Source of the DNA: Vombatus ursinus
Taxonomy: Eukaryota > Chordata > Mammalia > Diprotodontia > Vombatidae
DNA: 64,000 bases
Direction of reading: 5' to 3'
Assembly (NCBI RefSeq): GCF_900497805.2
Contig: NW_020948983.1
Coordinates: 16,540,621-16,604,620 of the forward strand
In this document: one piece after another, positions 14,901-27,100 of the stretch
How positions within the stretch are numbered: position 1 is the first letter of the stretch
Layout: each line of letters opens with the position of its first letter
Program-made: the position numbers and the translations under genes
Notes under the pieces: generated by a model
The model's database searches: none
Told to the model about the DNA's origin: nothing
The model's input: the letters and a program-made list of their open reading frames with translations, nothing else

Positions 14901-17900
14901 TGCTGTTCAGGTCCTCCTTTTGATTATGGCTTTCAAGTAGTCCAATGATTCTGATATTATTTCTCCTGGATCTATTTTCCAGGTCAGCTGTTTTTCCCAT
15001 GAGGTATTTTACATTTTATTCCATTTTTTCATTCTTTTGATTTTGTTTGATTGATTCTTGATATCTCATAGAGTCGTTAGCGTCCACTTGCCCAGTTCTA
15101 ACTTTTAAGGAGTTGTTTTCCTCAATTAGCTTTTGTACTTTCTTTTCTATTCAGCCAATTGTATTCTTTAAGTTTGTGTCTTGGTCTTCCCTTCCACCAT
15201 AATAATTTTCTATGGTCAGCTTCTTTTTTTGTTGTTTTTTGCTCATCTTTTTTTTTTTTAACCTTTTTCCTTTCTTTTAAATTAGATCTCTGCTCCCAGG
15301 GTGGAAAAGGCTCTATCTTAGGCTTCTTGTGCCAGTGGCGGCATGTTGGCTATTTACCTGGTGCTGTACTGATGTTGCCCTGAGGCCCATGGGGAACCCT
15401 CATATCTGGTGCTGTGTTGAGGGGGTGGCATAGGGGTTGGCAGGCGCTGCTGGAGGCCATAGGGAGCTTACCTAGTGTTGAGCGGGGGTCCTAGTGGTGG
15501 TGTCTGCCATATGCTGAGTTCCAGTGGGTTTTTTTCTGCATTTCCCTGGGGCTACACTGAAGTCCATGGAGGTCTGGCCCTTGGAGGATGCCTATTTTCC
15601 CTGGGCTATGCTGAAGCATGTGGTAATTCTCGGAGCTGGAGTGTGCCAGTTCCCTTAGCTATGCTAAGGCACATGAGGGGTCCTGGTATTGGCATTTGCC
15701 TGTTCCACCACAGTGGGGCTCAGGCTCTTCCACTGGTTTGTTGAGCCTCCGCTCCTATACTGTGCTCCTCTTTTACCTAAATGAGGCAAACCTTTTTTGC
15801 TGATTCTCCAAGTCTTCTGGGCTAAAAGGCCACTCCACCCTGTCTTTACACTGTCTCCACTGTTCAAGAATTTGTTCTGGAGAGTTATTTTATGATTGTT
15901 TGGAGGTGAATAAGGGAGAGCTACAGAGAGTTACTGCTTACTATGCCATTGTGGCAAAATGGATGGACACCCTGTGGCAAACTTACGGGAGGACATGGAT
16001 AGTTGCACAGAATAAGTGAGTATGTATGATGAGTTGGGATCTGCATCACTGCGAACAATACTCAAATTGATGAGATCACTTCCTTTTGAGTAACCACACT
16101 TTTAAAACTCACCATAATTGGTCTGTAGCTTTATAAAAGCAACACCTCTGTTTTTATATATGTCTTGGCCATTTATTCACTTAATGGTGCCCAGTTCTTT
16201 ACTAGGCTTGCCAGAACTTTTAAAGATATTTTATTTCTTGTCCTAAAGGAACTTATGAGCTAGATAGAATGACAGAACATTTCAACATGAAACAACAAGG
16301 AATCATTACAAAGCATCTTATGAATTAATGCAATATATTTATATGCACATATGTATGTGTAACTTTTTCATAAAGACCAAAAAGCTTATCAAAAATGGTT
16401 CATTAAATAAGATGAAATGACTTTTTGACCTTTGTTTCCCCATCACTTAGCGCATAGTAGACACTTAATAAATATTTGCTGATAACCTGAAAATACAGTA
16501 TATATGTGAGCACTTTGCAAATTGTAAAGCTATAAAACTTGTTATATTATTTCTTTGAGAAAAAAAAAATCAGACAATCCAGGCCAAAGGCTGTCCTTAG
16601 TGATGCTCACTTATCCCTATGGTAGTAAAGTTAACATTGTCCATTTGAGAGACTGAGCTGAAGTTGACTATGACAGGCTCTTCTTATTATCTTGTGACAA
16701 ATAAATTCCTAAAAGTTAACTTTACTGGTGTCTTATTTTAGTCATTGGATGCTGAATTAAGGAAGCTTCAAAACTCTATTGAAGAAACAACACAAATTTT
16801 TGATGGTCATCTGGGAAGACTGTTTCAAAGGAAGGTGAAATGTGATATGGTTATAAACCAGGTAAAGTAAAAGCTCATTAATGTAAGCCTCAACCAAGGA
16901 TGGGGAATCTTGAACCTTAACTACATGTAGTTATGATACACTGACTTAATTCCTTTCACCCAGATTTCTGAGACAGAGTAATGAGCAGTAATTTATTTTT
17001 TAAAAAATTTAACTAAGTGCCTACTATGTACAAGGCACTATACTAGATGCTGAGAATACAAAGGCATGGCTAAAATAGTCCCTGCTCTTAAAGAACTTAA
17101 ATTATACTGGCATAATGCAACATGTACATGGATAAGTAAATACTAAGTAACTGAGAATGGAGACAGAACTGATAGTTAAGGGGAACAGGAAAGGATTTCA
17201 ATAGGAAGAGGCTCTTGAGCTGAACCTTGAAGGAAAGTAGTTATTCTAAAAGATAAAGGTGAGAAAGGGGCTTAATTCCAAGCTTAGGAGACAGGCCATG
17301 CAAAGTCAAAGAAAAGAGAAAAGGAATGCTTAACTTCAGGAAACAAATAGGTGGCTGGTTTCACCAGATCACAGAGTATGTGGAAGATAATATGGAATAA
17401 GTTTAGAATTACCTGACAGTCAGGCTATGAATGGCCTTAAAATCCAAGGTAAGGAATTATATTTTATCCTGGAGACAAGAGGGAGCCATTTTTGAGGAAT
17501 TAAGTGACATTCTCAGACCTGTACTTTAGGAAGATTATTTTGGCATTTGTGAAGAAGATGGATTGGAAAGGAGAGCGCCTGAAAGTGGGAAGAAAAATTA
17601 AGAAATTATTATAATAGTTCAGCAAAATGGGAATAAGTCATATATCATGGTGGTAGCTGTGAGTAGAGGAAAAGGCAGTGATTTTTTAAAAACACTATTG
17701 TGGAGGTAGAAATTGCAAGACTTGGCATTAGATTTGATTAAAAATAGGGGTTGAGAGATAGGGAAAAGTCAAGTGACTCCAAGGTTGTAAACAAAATGAC
17801 TAGGAAGATGAAAATAGCCTCAGTAGAGACAGGAAGTTTGGAGACGGGACAGATTAGGAGAAAAGATAAGTTCTGTCTCGGAAAAGTTGACTTTGAGACA

Positions 17901-18066
17901 TTTATGGGGTATTCAGGTGGAGATAGCCAGCAAGTAGTTGGTGATACAGGGTTATAGTTCAGGAAAGGTATTATGCCTGGATATATAGATTTAAGAGTCA
18001 TTTTTTGTAGAAATGATAGCTGGAATCATGGGAATTAATGAGACCAAATAAGAGTGTGTGCATATA

Positions 18067-18108
<42 letters not shown>

Positions 18109-21100
18109 TAGAGAGGAAGAGAAGAGAAGAGAAGAGAAGAGAAGAGAAGAGAAGAGAAGAGANNNNNNNNNNAGAAGAGAAGAGAAGAGAAGAGAAGAGA
18201 AGAGAAGAGAAGAGAAGAGGGCTTAAGACAAAGCTTTGGCCATATTCATGCTTGGAGTGAAAGATAGATGATATTCCATCAAAGGAGACTTAAGTGTAGT
18301 CAGACACATAGGAAAACCAGGAGAGAATATCACAGAAGCCAAGGAAAGAGAAAATGCATAGGAGGAGTGAGGGAGTGACTATATCTGTTTTGAGACAGTC
18401 CTCTGGCATAAGAGAGTCTCTCTTATAAGGATGTAGGGTTCCTCCACTGACCCTTGCTTTTCACATCTGGGTTCATAGTGTCATACTCCCCCAATGTAGG
18501 TGTGGTTGTCAATAAGTTAAGTCTTTGTGCTGATACCCAGTTTATGTCTAAAGAAAGGCCCATGGACCTGCCAGAGACATAGGGGAAAACAAGCCCTTAA
18601 TGAGGTAGGGTGCTGAGAATAACATGTAAAACAATACACACTAACCTACAGAGCATAACTCATACAAGGGCAGTACTGTGTTGGGGAATGCAGAGAAACG
18701 GGTTCATTCAGCAGAAAGGGCATACTCCTGCTGCTGGAAAGCAAGTTATGCTTCAGCTAGAGGGGAGAGTATGCTCCAAAGTGCTCTTTCTGAGACTGAA
18801 GTTCTTATACTGTGATTTCAGATGGCTTCCCTGGAGCTGACCAAACTGCATATTGGGTTAGGGCGAAATATTATTTTGGGGGTTTGTTATCAGGGAGAAA
18901 AGCAAGCTGGTGGTAGAGAAAATATTATTTGGGGGACACAACTCTACCAACCTTCAAAAAATGTTATTGTCAGCATTTTTTTCATGAGTATGTCCTATAA
19001 ACTTACAATCTCCCTTAAGGAGAAAATGTTACGGGGATCTCAAGACCACCAGGCCTAATCTAATAACCATATCAGAAGCTGAAGAGAAGTCAAATATGGT
19101 GGGAATTTGAAGTAAGGCCATGGGATTTAGCAGTTTAAAAATCACCTGTAACACTAGAAAGAATAGTTTTAGTCAAGTGGTAAGCAGAAGAAGTACACTT
19201 TTTAATGGGTTAAGAAGTGATAAGAGTGGTTTTAAAAAAATGGTGGTAATGAGAATAGACAACTTTTTTTTAGGAGTTTGTGAAAAGAAATATAGTTTGA
19301 AGGAATGGCAGGGACAAGTGAAAGACTGAAATGAACTAGCAGTTTTAGAAAGCAAAAGATATCAGGGATAAAGAGCTAGGTGGCACAGCATATAGACATT
19401 GAACTGTGTTCAAATCCTGTCACAGACACTTAATAGTTGTTTGACCATGAGCAAGTCACTTAACCTGTTTTGTCAGTCATTTTGCTGTCTATAAAATGGG
19501 GATAACATCACCTACATTTTAGGGTTGTTTTGAGGATTAAATGAGCTATTATATATAAAGTACTTTGCAAACCTTAAAAGGCCATATAAATGCTAGCTAT
19601 TATTTGTAGCTATTATCAATAGGAAAGTTAGCCTTGGCAAAGAGGACAACCTCTACTCAGTGACTAGAGTAAAAGGGAATCATGGAGAATGATGCAGAAG
19701 AGATTAAGTGTGAATAAGGGATGAAAGAAATGTCAAGGCAAATGGTCGTGATACTCTCAGTAAAGTAAGAGGTAAAGTTCTTCACTGAGAAGCAGGATTA
19801 GGGTGGCAGAGGTTGCTGAAAAGAGATGAGAGGTTTGAAACAGGTAAAGTAGCTTGCATGATAGATACTGTTAAAAAAAGAAAAAGAGAAAAAAAAGGAT
19901 TGCTTTGGAGCAATGAGGACCCAGTGGAGATTAGTTAACATGAATTTGTTGTGAATTTAATTGACACAGTTGTTTAATTTTCTCCAGCAGTATTCCACAG
20001 CACAGTATTGGTGGGGGTAAACCAGGGTTAAGGACTGGCAAGACAGTACAGTATTAGGAAAAGGAAGTAAAGGATTCAAGGGTGAGGAGTACTTTTATGG
20101 TTCAACTAATCATCTATAAGGTCAAAATTGGGAAGGAACGAAAGTGAGATGGATTGCGCAGAAAGGGATGAAGAGACTGACAATCACAAGGAGGACAAAA
20201 GATTGGTAAAGAAAGAATGAGGAAGTGGGAGAGACAGGAGGACAGATTTGAATAAAGAAGAGAATATCAGAAGTCAAGATCATAGAGGAGGCACAGTTAT
20301 GGATGATGATGAAATTCAAAGTATATTCCCACCCCCATGGATGTGTCTAAAATGGAATGGTGTAGAAGCTCTGAATGGATAATAAGGCCTGAAGGAGTAT
20401 ACACTCCATGGAGGATGCAACCTTGAACTGGGGCTTGAAGACTGCATAGGATCTAGATCCTCGAAAAGGAGCACAGAAAAGTGTTTTCCAAGCACCTCTT
20501 TCCTCTTCTTTCATGATATTTCTCCTTCCTCCCATCCACCCTGCCAACTACTCCTAATGTAGAAATAAATTCTATATATTATACTGAACTTAGTTTCATG
20601 TGCCAGTTCCCTATTTTTAAAAACTACTAGAACATTTTGTACCCATTTTTACACTAAATGGTATTTTGATTTTATGTGGTGTTTGGTTTATTTTATCTGA
20701 GGGTTGAGAGGTTTTCTCAAGTAGCAGTATTAATCTATTTTCCATTGTTAATGTTTCAACAGGAGGAATTAAAAATAGCCAGCCTTACTTTCTCTTTACT
20801 GCTAGATGAAGAACTACTAACAAGAGAAATAGGACTGAATGGCTTCCTTGAAAGAAAACAAAAAGAAAAAGTAATCATAACAGTCTTTTTCTTACTGAAA
20901 TGTCACCATGATCCATACTCACTTAAATGTTCCAAATCTTTTACTCTATGCCTCTTTTTCCATGTACCAGAGTCCAGTATCTCATCTCAAATTATTTAAC
21001 ATCTCTAGTGCCTCATCTATAAAATGAGGGGATTGAGTGTATAATATTTCTTCAGTATCTTCAAACTCTAATTTCTGTAAACCTATAATCCACAGCCTTT

Positions 21101-24100
21101 AGACTTTGTTCTGTGCTCTGTGACAGCATCTATCTGTGTACTAATACAGTGGTCTCCAGTTTTGTGACTGAACCATGTTTGCAATCACTATTAACCAAAT
21201 GGGCCACAAGATTACTTTATGCCCAGTAGTCTGATTGATATGACATGATACATAATGTGATATAACATAGAAATGAAAAGTCTTGTAAACTGCAGTTTAC
21301 ATATGAAAGCCATGTGTACTCTAAGGATGATTGTGTTAATAACTGATAATAACCTAAGAGAATTGTTCTTCCTACATAATGCAGATCTCTAAACTCCCTG
21401 ACAACTCTAAATTCTAAGATCCAGGTCTAAACAACAGCCTTTTTCAAACACAGCGCCTTCAGGCAAAATTATAATTTTCCAGAATTTTGGCACCTCTTAA
21501 ATAATGCCTACACACTGAGCTGGTCCTTGTTACTGCATGACCCTTGTTGCTAGTAGAGTAGTTCTTCACCAGCAAATATTTTGTCTATTCATACCATCCT
21601 CAGGTTTTCCTAAATAAATAATAATAAATAAGGACAGGAATTAAGTAGACTGGCTGACTCTGGAATAGGAAAACTTTTGCAGTTTTTTTTTAAAATAAAG
21701 ATTAGATTTGAACATGAACTTACATGTGGTACATTTGAGACTCTTTGTAGATTTCTGGCTTTGTTGAACTGTTTAAACAACTGTTAGAATATTTATTTCT
21801 GAAAATTATCTTTGGTTTACCTTACCTCATCAGTATTAAAGAATGGGAAGCGTATGCTCCATTGACATATTTAGGAAACTTCTTGTTCTTTTTACTGTTC
21901 CCAGAATGTTTAATTGTCTTCAAAATATTTCTTGTTCTGTTTGGCTAATCCTAATTTTCTTATAGAAATTCACTACAGATGAAATCTACAAAGCTCGTGA
22001 AGAACTTGATGCATACAGGGAAAATTATGGCAGCTTCCTTATAGAAGACAAAGTAAGGGTCATCTATTCCTGACTATTTGTATATATTCAACCAATTATC
22101 TCTGAATGTGTAGAGTTGGGAGGGACTGAAAGGAATAGAATTTCCTCACAGATTTTCCTTTTTTGGAGAGTTTTACTTTGATTCCTAGGTATAATTACAT
22201 CTTACTTTATGCCACTATGCATTCCTCAAAAAAGTATATTGAACAATTTTGGGAAATTGCCACCTTTATCTTGGTCTCAGGTCCCTCCTCTTTAAAATGA
22301 AGGGATTAAACTAGATCAGTGGTTCCCAACTTTTTTTTTGTTCTACAAACCCTTTTGAACAAAAATATGTTGTGAACCCGAGGAGTAATTTAGTATACTA
22401 TTCATTATATTCTGCAATTATTCACTGCTTATGGAGCCATTAAAGTATTTTTAGTGCAAACCCCTCGGACCATTACTACAAACTCCCAAGCAGTTTGCAA
22501 ACCACCATATGGAAACTACTACATCAGATGATCACAAAAACTCGTTTCAGGTCTAGAGTTCTATAATTCTATCAAGTAATATTTAAGGCACCAGTTAACA
22601 AAAACTTTAGTGACTCCTTTTGCAATATGAACTAACATTCTTACACATTTAACCTCTAATACATTTCTTATATTGTTATTTCTCAGAATGGGACACAACA
22701 GAATTTTGAAGGAGATATGTCAGTAAACAAAAAGTTTCAGTTTATAGTTCCAGTGATAGCATGTTTTTCCTATAGGTTCTGGAGCGGGGATTTAAAAAAG
22801 AGTTTGCTGAGCTTCAAGGTCATCTGGTTGAAACACTCTACAAACAGTACAAACGCCGACCAAGGTTGATTTCACTTTTATTTGGACAATATCTCTTTGT
22901 TAATATCAGTCAGTCAGTCAATAAGCATTTGTTAAATAACTACTATGTGCCAGGTACTGTGCTAAGCACTAGAAATACAAAAAGAAGCAAAACACAGTCC
23001 CTGACCTCACAGACCTCACAATCTAATGGTGGAGACAACAACAACAACAACAAAAAGAAATATGTTTTTTTGCTACATACAGGATAAATAAAAATTAAAA
23101 GAGGGAAATCACTAGAACTAAGAGGGGTTAGGAAAGGCTGCTACATGAGGGAATCCAGAGAAGGCACTAGGCAGAGATGAGGAAGGCGAGCATTCCAAGT
23201 ACGGGAGACAGCCAGAGAAAATGCCTAGAACAAGCAATGAAGTGTCTTGTTCATCAAATAGCAAGGAGGCCAATATCACTGGATCAAAAGGTACAAAGAG
23301 GGGAGTAAAGTGTAAGAAGAGTGGAAAAGGTGGAGGGAGGCTGGTAATATCATAAAGAACTTTGAATGTCAAACAGAAGATTTTGTATTTGATCCCATAA
23401 GTGACAGGGAGGCACTAGAGTTAGGGCTCCAGGAGGAGGTGCACTTTGGCAGATGAATGGAGGAGGGTTTGGAGTGGTTAGGGTTGGAAAGGTAGATCTG
23501 AGAATCATTAGCATTAAAATGATAGTTAAATCCAAGGGAACTGGTGAGTTCACCAATTGAAATAGTATAGAAGAAAAGAGGGCCAGGACAGAGCCCTGTG
23601 AAACATTTAAGATTAGTGGACATGGCCCAGAGGAGGATCCAGCAAAGGAGACTGAAAAGGAAAGGTAAGATAGGTAGTAAGACAACCAAGAGTGGTGTCC
23701 CAAAAACCTGGAGAGAATAGAGTATCAAAGAAAAAAGGGTCACCAATATTGTCAGTAGTTGCAGAGAGGTGAAGAAGAACGAAGACAGAGGGGGCAGTTA
23801 CATGGCGCAGTGGATAGAGCACTGGCTCTGGAGTCAGGAGGACCTGAGTTCAGATCTGGCCTCAGACGCATAACACTCACTAGCTGTGTGACTCTGGGCA
23901 GGTTACTTAGCCCCAGTTGCCCTCACCAAAAAAAAAAAAAAAAAAAAAAGAATGAAGACAGAAAAGGTCATTGGATTTTGCCTCTAGGAGATAATAATTA
24001 ATTTTGGAGAGATCAGCTTCAGTGTAATGAAAAGGTCATAAGCTGGCTTGTAAGGGGTTAAAAAGAGAGTGAGAGGAAAGAAAGTGAAGGCAGCTCTTGT

Positions 24101-27100
24101 AGATGGCCTTCTCAAGGAGTTTAGCCACTTGGAGCAGAAAAGATATAGGGATAATAGCAATGTTGGAAAGATCAAGTGAAAGTTTTGGGCACATTTGGAG
24201 GTAGAAGGAAAGGAGTTACTAGATAGAGAGAGATTGAAGATAAGTGATAGAATGGGGATGATAGAGAGGACAATCTGTTGAACAAAGCAGGATGGAATGA
24301 GATCACAAGCGCAGGTAGAGGTATTTGCCTTGGTAAGGGTAGCCTTTTCATGTGAGACAGACTTAAAGGAGAAGATAGTGGCAGAAGGCATATAAATAGC
24401 CTTCCTCAAATGAGATGAGGAAAATGGGAGAAGAGGGAACTCTTGGCTAATGGCCTCGTTTTTTTTTTGTAAAATATGAGACAAGGTTCTTAGCTAAGAG
24501 GATTGGGGGTTGGGGAGACATGGGAGGTTTGAGAGGGAATAAAAAGGTTTGGAAGAGTTGCTGTGGGGAACGAATAGTGGGTTGATAAGGGAGGTACAGA
24601 AGGATTGTCTAGCAGCACTGAGGGTCCAATTGAGGTTGTGTAACATAACTTTGTAATGGACCCAATCAAGATGGTTGCATAATTTTCTCCACCTCTGTTC
24701 AGCAGTCCATGGGTAGGCACAAAAACGGCAGACTGTGAAAGTGACCCAAGGCTGAATGAAGTTTAGCAGGATGTAATGAACAATATGATAAAAGTGCCAG
24801 GGATTCAAAAAAAGGGAACAGTGTAGAGTTGAACTGGTTCACAAAGGGGTTAAGATGGGGAAAAGAAGAGAGAGTGGCTTTGTAGAGGTGACAGACTGGA
24901 AAAAAAATGAAGGGTCAAGGAATTGTTGGTTATGGTATGGATGAAAAGTAGATGTGGGAAGGGAAAGGAGAGGCAAAAAGTCAACAGATTATGATCAGAT
25001 AAAGGGATTTCAGAATTCCTGAACATGGGGATGGTGGGTGGCAAAGGCAATGGCAAGATCAAAGAAAGATAATGTTTCTTAATTACTTTTTTTATTTATA
25101 AAATAAGGAAATTTCAGGATTTCTTTTCCCTATATAAAAAATTAGTGCAATATCTTCTGGCTGAAATATTAATACAAATACCTCTTTGATCAATAGGCTA
25201 AGCACATAAGGGAATTTTATAGTATAACACATAGTAAGTAAAGCAATATGAGATTAGGGAAGATAGGTGGCACAGTAGATAGAGAGCTGGGCCTGTAGTC
25301 AGGAAGACCTGAGTTCAAATCCAGCCTCACATACTTACTAGCTGTGTGACCTTAGGCAAGATACTTAACTTGTTTGCCTCAGTTTTCTCATCTGCAAAAT
25401 AGGGATAATAACAGCACTTATCTTCTAGCATTGTTGCAAGAATTAAATGAGATAATAATTGTAAAGCGCTTAGCATAGTGTCTGGCACAAAATAAGCACT
25501 ATATAAATGCCAGCTATCATCATTATTACTATTACATTCAGATAAAATATAATAATCTATCATGCATTTTGAAATTGCATCAAAATCTTAATCATAAAAG
25601 TAAATATTGTTATTTCTTTTTATCATTAAAAACTGATTCATTACATATTTATGTACATGGTACTATTTTGGTGTTCAACTCTGCATGCTAACCTTTCCCT
25701 CTTTCCATGAAGTTATATAAAGTTCTGCTAGAGATGAAGAAATTTTTAAAAATAATACTCACAAAAGCAAGTCTAAAATAGTTTCAGTTTTTACATTAAG
25801 GAAAGTTACATTGAATATATCTGTGATTAATTTCTGTAATTACCTAATCTAATTGCCATTATTTTTAAATCAGAAGGAATATGATCTAATAATTATAGGT
25901 TCTAGGGGTCTAGAAATTCACTTATAGTGCTACAAATAGATCTACTGTGTGAGTCTTGTCATATAATATATAAACACATGCATGCAACACATGTCTGTAC
26001 AGATATCTATTTACCTATACATATACATATCTTGTGATCCTTAGCCTTCTGATAGATTATTTTCCCTATGTTTAAAAATGTATATGGAGAATACTATTCT
26101 TTCTAGGGACTCTTCAGGACCTTCTAGTATTCACAGGTTTATGGGCTCTGAGTTGGAAGGAACCTTAGATGTTATCTAGTATAACCACCTCTGAAAAATT
26201 CTTCTTTTCTTCAATTAATTGGTGAAGTCAATTTTCTCTTCCTTTGGGGAAAAATATAAGCATATGGCAAGAAGATGAGTAGCATCAGTCCTCCCACTCC
26301 ACACATAGCACCGTGCAAATATCCCAAATTGATTCACCAATAAAGCAGGCAACACTGTACTGGGCATAACAAAGGAGGACAGTCAAAGTAGAAATCATTC
26401 AATCTACAAGCATTTATGAAGCCCTTACTATGTACCAGAATCTGTGCTGGGTGCCAGGGACACAAAGACAAAAGTGAAATTGTCCCTGACTCAAGGAGCT
26501 TACATTCTATTACGGGAATCAAGAATGTGGATGTTTGGATGGATGGATAGATAGACAAGACAGACAGATAGATAGACACATATCCCAGTATATACAAATT
26601 TATACAAGTGAAGATGGGTGGCACTAGTAGCTAAAAAGCTTGATGTAGATGATAGCTCTTAAATGAATCATAAGGAAAACAAAGGATTCTGACAGAAAAG
26701 AAGAGGAAGGGAGAACATGCCAGGAATGGGAGACAGTCAATTTAAAATATAAATATGGTAGATGGAATGGCATGTATAAGAACAATAAGGAAATCAGTTT
26801 GTCTTTACTACAGTGTGTAAAGTAGACAAATGTGTATTAAGGATAAGAAGGTAAATTGGGACTGATTTGAAAAAGGAGTTTCAATTTGATCTACTATATG
26901 AGTGACAGGGAGCCACTGAGCCACTAAAGTTTTTGTTTTTTTTTTTAATGGGGAAGTGATATAGAAAATCACTCTGGCAGTATCTTAAAGGATGGATTAG
27001 AAAGCGGAGAGAAAATGTAATGAGACTAAGTTGGAGGCTTTTACAACAGTCTCTGTGAGAGATTATGAAGGCCTCGAACTAAGGTAGTAGCTATGTGGAT

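Noticed and set aside
18112-18219. CRISPR-like or satellite array
   Set aside because: A five-base purine microsatellite without spacers; nothing in the window is prokaryotic.
18038-18260. Basic Arg/Glu-rich open frames
   Set aside because: Pure translation of the GAGAA microsatellite across an N gap.
21147-21260. Second hAT-type MITE starting cagtggtctccag
   Set aside because: No matching inverted end or 8-bp duplication could be found.
23790-23880. tRNA gene
   Set aside because: Box A/B-like text belongs to SINE heads that recur across the window with A tails and target duplications.
23350-24808. Open frames of 100-166 residues on the minus strand
   Set aside because: They are pieces of the L2 reverse transcriptase in shifted frames, with the motif region [12 protein letters not shown]; not host genes.
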